Of a DNA stretch of 11,879 nt, positions 1-5,672 are shown piece after piece (position 1 is the first letter of the stretch; each line of letters opens with the position of its first letter). The position numbers and the translations under genes were made by a program. This DNA comes from JAWVFN01 sp963696625 (GTDB taxonomy: Bacteria; Actinomycetota; Thermoleophilia; Solirubrobacterales; 70-9). The stretch lies in assembly GCA_963696625.1 (NCBI GenBank), contig CAVOKZ010000023.1, positions 1 to 11,879 on the forward strand. Direction: 5' to 3'. The notes below the pieces were generated by a model. The model made no database searches, had not been told where the DNA came from, and saw only the letters and a list, made by a program, of their open reading frames with translations.

Positions 1-23
1 GCGCTCGCTCTGCCAACTCGGAT

Positions 24-37
24 CTGACCGGTGTCAG
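24..37. repeat. Small palindrome containing the CTGAC core
   Basis: CTGAC (24-28) and GTCAG (33-37) form a perfect 5-base inverted repeat around CGGT. The CTGAC core is the same one that recurs in the adjacent repeat array, so this may be an outlying degenerate copy. Such a short palindrome can also arise by chance. Bases 1-55 hold nothing else I can recognise. Confidence 0.3.
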
Positions 38-55
38 GACGCTCAGGTGCGAAGC

Positions 56-87
56 GGGACAAATGGGGTCAGGGACAAATGGGGTCA
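56..87. repeat. Tandem 16-bp direct repeat, two copies
   Basis: GGGACAAATGGGGTCA occurs at 56-71 and again, without a spacer, at 72-87. The second copy runs directly into GGTCTTG, the left arm of the inverted repeat at 82-136. From memory, words like GGGGTCAGGTCTTG are common at the edges of REP-like elements in environmental genomes. That link is recollection, not something the window proves, since no transposase is present. Confidence 0.85.
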
Positions 88-136
88 GGTCTTGAATGCA
101 ACAGGCCGCGTGAATGTCGGATGCAAGACCTGACCC
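82..136. repeat. REP-like inverted repeat, 13-bp perfect arms
   Basis: GGGTCAGGTCTTG at 82-94 is the exact reverse complement of CAAGACCTGACCC at 124-136, with a 29-base loop between them. The right arm is part of the unit repeated at 91-282, whereas the complete left arm occurs only once. This suggests one palindromic element whose right side was later amplified. The transcript could fold into a stem-loop. I find no transposase gene in the window to mobilise it. Confidence 0.75.
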
Positions 137-282
137 TGTGCAGGCTTGAATGCAACAGGCCGCGTGAATGTCGGATGCAAGACCTGACCCTGTGCAGGCC
201 AGACCTGACCCTGTGCAGGCTTGAATGTCGGATGCAAGACCTGACCCTGTGCAGGCTTGACCCTGTGCAGGCTCTGTGCAGG
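91..282. repeat. Degenerating tandem repeat array, 54-bp parent unit
   Basis: Two identical 54-base units lie at 91-144 and 145-198. They are followed by shortened copies at 199-219 (21 bases), 220-255 (36), 256-271 (16) and 272-282 (11). Every copy keeps the same end, CTGTGCAGG, and loses its left or internal part. The 36-base copy equals the parent minus the 18 bases between two TGAATG words (93-98 and 111-116). The 16-base copy fits a join at a shared TGA. This is the pattern expected from deletion between short direct repeats, such as replication slippage. Open frames through the array repeat the unit and look non-coding. It is not CRISPR-like, because there are no unique spacers. Confidence 0.85.
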
Positions 283-339
283 CGGGGACCGCCCGGCAAC
301 CGCGCGACGAGGAGCGGGGCGAGCTGAAGGGATCGCTGC

Positions 340-356
340 ATATGATACTTTCATAT
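340..356. promoter_or_regulatory. Candidate autoregulatory operator and -10 box of the toxin-antitoxin pair
   Basis: ATATGA (340-345) and TCATAT (351-356) form a perfect 6-base palindrome around TACTT. It ends four bases before the antitoxin ATG, in an AT-rich island within GC-rich DNA. TATGAT (341-346) resembles a -10 box, which would place the transcript start near 353 and leave a leader of under 10 bases. I see no ribosome binding site close to the ATG. Ribbon-helix-helix antitoxins usually repress their own promoter by binding such palindromes, so an operator overlapping the -10 box is plausible. No good -35 box is visible. Confidence 0.55.
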
Positions 357-360
357 CGCG

Positions 361-594
361 ATGAGCCGACTTCTCTCCGTCTCGCTTCCCGACGATCTCA
401 GCGACGGCACCGACCGCTTGGCCGAGGCCCAGGGCCGGACGCGCAGCGAGATCGTTCGGGATGCCCTCCGCAGCTACCTGTGGCGGGAGCGCTGGGCGAT
501 GGCGACGCGCGACGCAAGGGCTCGGGCCGAACAGCGGGGAATCGGGCCTGAGGACGCCGAGCGACTCGTCGACGAGGCCAGGGCCCGCGGCTGA
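361..594 (+). CDS. Ribbon-helix-helix antitoxin (CopG/VapB-like)
   Basis: This 77-residue protein is likely the DNA-binding antitoxin that neutralises the PIN toxin encoded next to it and represses the pair. Residues 1-42 look like a ribbon-helix-helix fold. A short strand (RLLSVSLPDDL) is followed by a helix (TDRLAEAQGR), a TRSEIVRDALR segment typical of the second helix, and an aromatic YLWRERW turn. The charged C-terminal half, about residues 45-77, is where such antitoxins usually wrap the toxin. The ATG at 361 is the natural start, since the strand needed for DNA binding begins at residue 3. The stop overlaps the proposed toxin start, the usual coupled layout. The family is clear from pattern; the exact subgroup is not. 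Confidence 0.85.
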   Translation: MSRLLSVSLPDDLSDGTDRLAEAQGRTRSEIVRDALRSYLWRERWAMATRDARARAEQRGIGPEDAERLVDEARARG

Positions 595-998
595 AGGTCG
601 CTGTCGATACGAACGTCGTCGTGTCGGCGGTGATCGCCGACGGTCCGCCACGCCGCGTTTTGGAGGCGATCGCCGACGGTCAGGCCGAGTTGGTCTTGCC
701 CCAGCCGGTGCGATCGGAGCTGCTGCGGGTCCTCACCGCAAAGCTCGGTCTAGACGACCCCGCCGCGCAGGGAATCTTGGAGCTCCTCGACGAGCTCGCG
801 CTCGTGGTGCCCGACGCACCCAATCAAGTCGAACCGCTCAGTGGCGATCCCGATGACGACAGGATCGTCGCAGCCGCAATCGCCGCCGGGACGGAGATCC
901 TGATCAGCGGAGATGGCAAGCACCTGCTCCCGCTCGGCCGACACGGGGCGATGCGGATCATCAAGCCCCAGGTGTTCCTGGCCGAGATCGCCGGCTGA
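591..998 (+). CDS. PIN-domain toxin, probable CTG start
   Basis: This is a PIN-fold ribonuclease toxin of the type paired with small antitoxins (the COG1569-like group is my guess). Such proteins cut RNA using Mg ions held by a cluster of acidic residues. All expected acids are visible if translation begins at CTG 591: Asp6 in VAVDTN, Glu43 in VRSELL, Asp88-90 in DPDDDR and Asp108 in ISGDGK. That frame gives 135 residues, a normal length. The first ordinary start codon in frame is GTG 621, which would remove the N-terminal strand and Asp6. The in-frame TGA at 549-551 rules out anything farther upstream, and no ATG, GTG or TTG lies between. CTG 591 overlaps the antitoxin TGA (592-594), suggesting translational coupling. 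A sequencing error hiding a standard start is the main alternative. Confidence 0.85.
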   Translation: MKVAVDTNVVVSAVIADGPPRRVLEAIADGQAELVLPQPVRSELLRVLTAKLGLDDPAAQGILELLDELALVVPDAPNQVEPLSGDPDDDRIVAAAIAAGTEILISGDGKHLLPLGRHGAMRIIKPQVFLAEIAG

Positions 999-1000
999 CC

Positions 1001-1556
1001 CCTCATCGCGCGGAGCAGGGTGCCGCCGCGCTTGGCTCGGAGGGCGTCCTCTGCCTTTATGGAGACCCTGTCGAGGGAGTACCTCGCGTCAAAGACCTGA
1101 CCGCAACGTCGCTCATCGCCAAGGCAAAGGAATGGGCTCAGCCGCGTGAGCTTGCGGTCGGCGCTGTCGTAAACCCGTTCGCACCCGACCTCCACCGCGA
1201 GCTACGGCTGCTGGAGAAGAAGCTAACCGCGAGCGTCGACTTTCTCCAGTCGCAGATGGTGTTCGACCTCGATGCACTCCAGCGATTCTTAGCCACTGCC
1301 TCGGATCTCCTCGCGGGGGTGCGGTTCTACGCCGGCGTCGGCGTACTGCGAACCGCACGCATGGCTGACAACGTGCAGTGCGCTACCCGGATGTGTGATC
1401 CCGGAGTCCGCCGACCGGAGGATCAGGGCCGGCGGAGGCGTCGACCTTGCAGTCGAGCTTGCTGCGGAACTCGCAGCCGTGCCCGGAGTCGATGCGTTGC
1501 ACGTCTATCCGCTCGGCGCGGAAGTCGAAACGCGCGACGTGGCGGCGGCGTTCCGT
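1001..1556 (+). pseudogene. Methylenetetrahydrofolate reductase-like gene, C-terminal half (inverted fragment)
   Basis: Three bases after the toxin stop, the frame from 1001 reads like the middle of a methylenetetrahydrofolate reductase (MTHFR/MetF) barrel: GAAALGSEGVLCLYGDP, then VKDLTATSLI, VGAVVNPF and VDFLQSQMVFDLDALQRF, then VRFYAGVGVLRTARMADN. This continues to about 1378. Similarity then passes through a second frame (RYPDV, 1381-1395) into a third frame from 1395 (VIPESADRRIRAGGG, then AAVPGVDALHVYPLG), ending near 1556. So there are at least two small frameshifts between about 1372 and 1398. There is no start codon and no N-terminal half on this strand. The missing half lies next door on the minus strand. 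The enzyme family reduces methylene- to methyl-tetrahydrofolate using FAD. This copy cannot encode a full protein. The family call rests on remembered motifs, not a search. Confidence 0.72.
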
Positions 1557-1776
1557 AGCGGTCGCGGCACGAGACGTGCACCACGGTCGCGACGCCCTGC
1601 TCGCGAGCCAAAGCCACGGCCGCCAGCGGCGACATCCGCGGTTGGCCTGCATGGTTGTCGGTAAGACCGACCAGGTCAACGGTATCGGCGAGCGCCGCGA
1701 TTCGTTCGCGGACCCGCAGTGCATCCGGCCTGCCCGGCAGGGAGATCTCGGCCGAAGTCAATGCGGCGAGCGGCAT
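1555..1776 (-). pseudogene. Methylenetetrahydrofolate reductase-like gene, N-terminal half (inverted fragment)
   Basis: On the minus strand an ATG at 1776 opens a frame that reads like the N-terminus of an MTHFR/MetF-type barrel. It contains LTSAEISLPG, then a helix with ERIAALADTVD, then LVGLTDNHAGQPRMSPLA, then GVATVVHVSCRDRY. In the family the last motif is normally CRDRN and is followed by a GAAALG segment and a GDP motif. Here similarity stops at the Tyr of CRDRY (1555-1557), and the frame goes on only as Arg/Pro-rich sequence. The expected continuation is found on the plus strand from about 1001. A TAG lies in frame four codons before the ATG, so the start is well bounded. GGGAG lies about 13 bases upstream as a weak ribosome site. 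Confidence 0.7.
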
Positions 1777-2009
1777 GCCGACAGGCTAACTCCCAATCCG
1801 AGCTGCCAGCGCGCCACCGCCGTCGCCTGAAAGCAGACGCGCTGTCGCTTGGAACGCCATCCCTGAGACCCACTGCGGTTCCGTCACTGTCATCGTCGAT
1901 CCCTCGGTCGGCGCTGACGTCCGGCCGGAGAGGTTGGTTCTCGGGCGGACGGCGGGCCGGCGTCACGGGTCGATAGGAGGCTGGGGCTCGACCGCGAAGT
2001 TATGTAGCC
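1777..2009. other. Unassigned intergenic stretch before murD
   Basis: I find no convincing gene here on either strand. Short open frames exist but show no family motif. A perfect AGGAGG (1975-1980) sits 29 bases before the murD ATG, with no start codon at a useful distance, so it looks like an orphan. GGTCGA (1968-1973) and TCGACC (1988-1993) form a small inverted repeat around it. In many relatives mraY or murF would lie here, but neither is present. The murD promoter may be in this stretch, though no good -35/-10 pair is visible. Confidence 0.5.
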
Positions 2010-3344
2010 ATGAACGTGCGTCCGCCCCTGCCTGAAGGGCCGTTTCTGGTCGTCGGATTGGCCCGTTCGGGGGCTGCCGTGGCCCGCCTGCTGCTCGAGC
2101 GCGGCGAGCGGGTCATCGGGGTCGATTCGGGATCTCCTGCAAGCGCCGCAGGACTTGCAGAGGAAGGCGTCGAAGTGAGTCTGGATATGGACGGAACCGA
2201 CCTGCTCGGCGAGGCAAAGACGGTCGTCAAGAGCCCCGGCGTGCCCAACGAGGCGCCGGTGATCGCCACTGCACGCGAGCAGGGGACGCCGGTCCTCGGC
2301 GAGCTCGAGATCGCCTGGAGGGCGCTGCCGAATCGCTTCGTCGCCGTCACCGGCACCAACGGCAAGACGACGACGACCGAGCTGATCGGGCATCTGCTGC
2401 GTGTCGCGGGCGAGCCGGTCGCGGTCGCCGGCAACGTCGGCACGCCCCTTTCGGCGCTGGTCGGAGAGGTGGACGAGGCGGCGACGATCGTCTGCGAGAC
2501 CTCCAGCTTCCAGCTCGAAGATGCCGACGCGTTCGCCCCCGAGTGCGCGGTCTTCCTCAACCTGGCTCCCGATCATCTCGATCGCCACGGGACCGTCGAG
2601 GCCTATCTCGACGCCAAGCTGCGCGTCTTCGCCAACCAGGGCGCCGACGACGTCTCCGTCGTCAACGCCGCAGATCCGGCGCTCGCCGGCCTCGAGCTGC
2701 CCGGGGAGGCGCAGCGCGTGCTGTTTGACCCCGACGGCGGCGACGCCGATGTGGCGATCTCGGGCGGCGAGATCCGCTGGCGCGGTGAGCCGCTGATCCG
2801 CTCGGCCGAGATGCAGCTTCTAGGCGTCCACAACGTCGCCAACGCGATGGCCGCGGCGGGCGCCGCTCTTTCGCTCGGCCTGCCGGTGGGGGCCGTCGCC
2901 GAGGGCCTGCGGAGCTTCGAAGGAGTCGCCCACCGGCTCGAGCCCGTCCGCGCTATCGATGGCGTCCTCTACATCAACGACTCGAAGGCGACCAATGTCT
3001 CGGCCACGGTCGCGGCGCTCAACTCGTTCCTCAGTGGAGTCCACCTGATCCTCGGCGGCCGGCGCAAGGACGAGAGCCTCGAGCCGCTGATCGCGGCAGT
3101 CGCCGAGCACGCGGTCGCCGTCTACGTGATCGGCGAGCGCGCCGAGGAGCTCGAGCGGGCGCTGGCGCCGGCCGGGGTCGAGATCCAGCGCGCCGGCGGC
3201 CTCGCCGAGGCCGTGGCGCTCGCCGCCGAGCGGGCCACGGTCGGGCAGGTCGTGCTGCTCGCGCCCGCGGCCGCCAGCTTCGACGCCTACGAGGACTTCG
3301 AGGCCAGGGGCGATCACTTCCGGAGGATCGTCGAGGCGCTGTGA
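2010..3344 (+). CDS. murD: UDP-N-acetylmuramoylalanine--D-glutamate ligase
   Basis: This cytoplasmic enzyme adds D-glutamate to UDP-MurNAc-L-alanine with ATP, the second amino acid step of peptidoglycan precursor synthesis. The 444-residue length is normal. Residues about 11-40 form the N-terminal nucleotide-sugar fold (FLVVGLARSGAAVARLL). The ATP loop GTNGKTTTT is at 115-123. Family blocks follow: ETSSFQLED, NLAPDHLDRH, and the Mur-ligase ring motif HNVANAMAAAGA. YINDSKATN (321-329) marks the C-terminal domain, and the protein ends in a typical DHFRRIVEAL helix. ATG 2010 is chosen because it lies just before the Rossmann-like strand. No ribosome site is well placed, so a short-leader or leaderless message is possible. 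The stop overlaps the ftsW start by four bases (GTGA). It is the first intact dcw gene here, with accessory DNA upstream in place of mraY. Confidence 0.96.
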   Translation: MNVRPPLPEGPFLVVGLARSGAAVARLLLERGERVIGVDSGSPASAAGLAEEGVEVSLDMDGTDLLGEAKTVVKSPGVPNEAPVIATAREQGTPVLGELEIAWRALPNRFVAVTGTNGKTTTTELIGHLLRVAGEPVAVAGNVGTPLSALVGEVDEAATIVCETSSFQLEDADAFAPECAVFLNLAPDHLDRHGTVEAYLDAKLRVFANQGADDVSVVNAADPALAGLELPGEAQRVLFDPDGGDADVAISGGEIRWRGEPLIRSAEMQLLGVHNVANAMAAAGAALSLGLPVGAVAEGLRSFEGVAHRLEPVRAIDGVLYINDSKATNVSATVAALNSFLSGVHLILGGRRKDESLEPLIAAVAEHAVAVYVIGERAEELERALAPAGVEIQRAGGLAEAVALAAERATVGQVVLLAPAAASFDAYEDFEARGDHFRRIVEAL

Positions 3345-4666
3345 AGCTTCTGAAGACCAAGAAGAAGAAGCCCGCTCCCGCGCCGCCGCTCGAGTACTCG
3401 CTGCTGCTGACCGCGACGCTCTGCCTGCTCGCCTTCGGCGCTGTGATGGTGTTCAGCGCCAGCTCGGCCAAGAACCTGCTCGCCGAGGGCGGCGACGGCG
3501 CCTACTACTTCGAGCGCACGGTGATCTTTGCCGCCGTCGGCCTGCTGGCGATGAAGCTGCTCGCTGCCAAGGGCGCCCCGCTGGCGCGCGCCCTGACCCC
3601 GGTGCTGCTCGCGGCGGCGCTGCTCGGCCTGCTTGCGGTGCTCGTCCCCGGGGTCGGCCAGGGGGCAAACGGCGCGACGCGCTGGATCGGAGCGGGCATC
3701 TTCCAGGTACAGCCGGCAGAGATCGCCAAGGTCGCGATCGTCCTCTACGGGGCGCACCTGCTGGCCGGCAACCCCCGACGCATCCACTCCCTCCACGGGC
3801 TCGCGCCCTACCTGGTCATGGTCGGCATCTGCGCGCTGCTGATCATGAAGGAGCCCGACCTGGGCTCGACCATGGTGCTCTGCTTCGCGGTTCTCGCGCT
3901 GCTCACCGCCGCCGGGGTCAGGGCGCGGACGCTGGCGCCGGTCGGAGCCGTGATCGCGATCGGGGCGCTGCTGATGATCAGCGTCAGCCCCTACCAGCAG
4001 GACCGCCTCACCGGCTTCCTGCACCCGAGCGCCGATGCCAGCGGCACCGGCTTCCAGGCGAACCAGGCGAAGATCTCGATCGGCTCGGGCCGCGTCGCCG
4101 GCGTCGGGCTCGGCGAGAGCGTCCAGAAGGCCGCCTATCTCCCCGAGGCCCACACCGACATGATCGCGGCGGTGATCGGAGAGGAGACCGGGTTCATCGG
4201 CATCGCGACGCTGATCGGGCTCTTCGGTCTGTTCGGCTGGGCCGGAATGCGCGCGGCCCACCGCGCGCGCGACCGCTACAGCAAGCTGATGGCCGCCGGG
4301 CTGACCTCGCTGATCCTCGCCCAGGCGGTGGTCAACCTCTACGCGGTGCTCGGGCTCGCGCCGCTGACCGGGGTGACGCTGCCCTTCATCAGCTACGGCG
4401 GATCGAGCCTGGTGATGACCCTGGCCTCGGCGGGGCTGATCCTCAACGTCGCGCGCACCCGCGGGGTCGCGAGCTCGCGCTCGGGCCAGGCCAAGCCGCG
4501 CGCGGGCGCGCGCCCAGCGGCGCGGGGTGGCTCCGCGCGCGCTGCGAAACTGCGGGCGGTCGAAGGTGGCGGACAACGCCTACAGCCCAAACGTCGTCAT
4601 AGCAGCGGGAGGAACCGCGGGACACGTCGTTCCGGCGCTGGCCGTCGCCGACGCGTTGCGGGCTGA
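3341..4666 (+). CDS. ftsW: Septal peptidoglycan polymerase FtsW (SEDS family)
   Basis: This integral membrane glycosyltransferase polymerises lipid II at the division septum with a partner transpeptidase. The start is GTG, overlapping the murD stop. A lysine-rich cytoplasmic head (residues 1-10) is followed by about ten hydrophobic segments. Family landmarks are GATRWIG, FQVQPAEIAK, MKEPDLGS, the large outside loop with TGFQANQAKISIGSG, the PEAHTDM motif with Asp273 (the likely catalytic acid) and PFISYGGSSL before the last helix. The final 70 or so residues are very rich in Arg, Gly and Ala, a basic cytoplasmic tail. The last 101 bases overlap the chosen murG start in another frame, which is unusually long. 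A shorter native tail hidden by a frameshift is possible. FtsW rather than RodA is inferred from the dcw position. Confidence 0.94.
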   Translation: MKLLKTKKKKPAPAPPLEYSLLLTATLCLLAFGAVMVFSASSAKNLLAEGGDGAYYFERTVIFAAVGLLAMKLLAAKGAPLARALTPVLLAAALLGLLAVLVPGVGQGANGATRWIGAGIFQVQPAEIAKVAIVLYGAHLLAGNPRRIHSLHGLAPYLVMVGICALLIMKEPDLGSTMVLCFAVLALLTAAGVRARTLAPVGAVIAIGALLMISVSPYQQDRLTGFLHPSADASGTGFQANQAKISIGSGRVAGVGLGESVQKAAYLPEAHTDMIAAVIGEETGFIGIATLIGLFGLFGWAGMRAAHRARDRYSKLMAAGLTSLILAQAVVNLYAVLGLAPLTGVTLPFISYGGSSLVMTLASAGLILNVARTRGVASSRSGQAKPRAGARPAARGGSARAAKLRAVEGGGQRLQPKRRHSSGRNRGTRRSGAGRRRRVAG

Positions 4667-5672
4667 GGGCGCCCGCGTCTCCTTCGCCGGAACCCGCGAG
4701 CGCGCCGAGGCCAAGCTGGTGCCGGCGGCGGGCTATGAGATCGACTTCCTCAAGGTCAGCGGGATCTCGCGCCGCAACCCGCTGAAGGCGGCCCTCGCCG
4801 CGTTCCGCGCCACGCGGGCGGTCGGCGCCGCTCGCAAGCTGCTGCGCGAGCGCGACGCCGACGTCGTGCTCGGGGGCGGCGGCTACGTGGCCGGGCCGGT
4901 CGGACTGGCGGCGACGCGCCTCGGGCTGCCGCTGGTGCTGACAGAGGCCGACAGCCACCTCGGGCTCGCCAACCGGATGCTCGCCAAGCGCGCGCGGCGG
5001 GTCTGTCTCGCGTTCCCGATCGCCGGCCGCAGCGGCGAGCCGTACATGGTCACGGGCAGAGCGGTGCCCGACGCGGTGATCGAGGCCGACCGCGGCGCCG
5101 CACGGCGCCGCTTCGGGATCCCGGCCGAGGCCCGCTGCCTGCTCGTCTTCGGCGGCAGCCTCGGCGCCCGGACGATCAACGACGCGGCGCTGGCGGCCTT
5201 CGGCGGCGAGGTCGAGCGGCCGTTCCACGTCCTGCACTTGTCGGGCACCCGCGACTACGGGGACCTGCACCGCCGCCTCGAGCAGGCCGGGGGCGCCGGA
5301 TACACCCTCGTCGACTACGAGCCCAACCTCGGCGACGCGCTGGCGGCGAGCGATCTCGTGCTCGCGCGCTCCGGCGGCTCGGTGTTCGAGATCGCCGCCG
5401 CGGGCAGGCCGGCGATCCTCGTTCCCTATCCGCACGCGACCGCCGACCACCAGACCGCGAACGCCCGCTGGATGACCTCGGCCGGCGCCGCCGAGCTGAT
5501 CGTCGACGCCGAGCTGACGCCGGAGCTGCTGGCGCGCCGCTGCGGCGAGCTGCTCGCCGATCCGCGGCGCCTGGGAAGGATGGCCGACGCCTCGCGCAAG
5601 CTGGCGATGCCCGGCGCCGCGCTGCGGATCGCCGCCGAGGTGCTGGGCGCGGCGCGGGAGGTGCGCGGATGA
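4566..5672 (+). CDS. murG: UDP-GlcNAc:undecaprenyl-PP-MurNAc-pentapeptide GlcNAc transferase
   Basis: MurG adds GlcNAc to lipid I on the inner face of the membrane, giving lipid II, the substrate of FtsW. The protein has 368 residues from GTG 4566, the usual length. The glycine loop appears as GGTAGH (15-20), with Ala replacing the more common Gly. It is followed by GGGGYVAGP (103-111), an ANRMLAKRARRV region, GGSLGARTIND (196-206) and ARSGGSVFEIAAAG (267-280). Glu275 is the likely UDP-GlcNAc ribose contact. PYPHATADHQTANA follows. The region that is HEQN in many relatives reads TEADSH here. A farther GTG at 4527 is in frame, but would add 13 basic residues before the glycine loop with no family support. 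The ATGA at the end couples it to murC. GAAG just before GTG may help ribosome binding. Confidence 0.95.
   Translation: MADNAYSPNVVIAAGGTAGHVVPALAVADALRAEGARVSFAGTRERAEAKLVPAAGYEIDFLKVSGISRRNPLKAALAAFRATRAVGAARKLLRERDADVVLGGGGYVAGPVGLAATRLGLPLVLTEADSHLGLANRMLAKRARRVCLAFPIAGRSGEPYMVTGRAVPDAVIEADRGAARRRFGIPAEARCLLVFGGSLGARTINDAALAAFGGEVERPFHVLHLSGTRDYGDLHRRLEQAGGAGYTLVDYEPNLGDALAASDLVLARSGGSVFEIAAAGRPAILVPYPHATADHQTANARWMTSAGAAELIVDAELTPELLARRCGELLADPRRLGRMADASRKLAMPGAALRIAAEVLGAAREVRG

Noticed and set aside
91..282. CRISPR array
   Set aside because: Units are directly adjacent with no unique spacers, vary in length by truncation, and no cas genes are present.
31..327. Small protein with repeated MQDLTLCRLE-type units
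   Set aside because: The peptide repeats only mirror the DNA repeat, other frames are equally open, and there is no ribosome site or family match.
1092..1102. AAGACCTGACC, matching the core of the repeat array
   Set aside because: It lies within the conserved VKDLTAT coding stretch of the reductase-like pseudogene and has no palindromic partner, so it is most likely chance.
1975..1980. Perfect AGGAGG as the ribosome site of murD
   Set aside because: It is 29 bases before the ATG, and no in-frame start codon lies at a useful distance, so it cannot serve murD directly.
4527..4565. An earlier GTG start for murG
   Set aside because: It adds a basic stretch with no MurG similarity and lengthens the overlap with ftsW. 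GTG 4566 is at the normal distance from the glycine loop.
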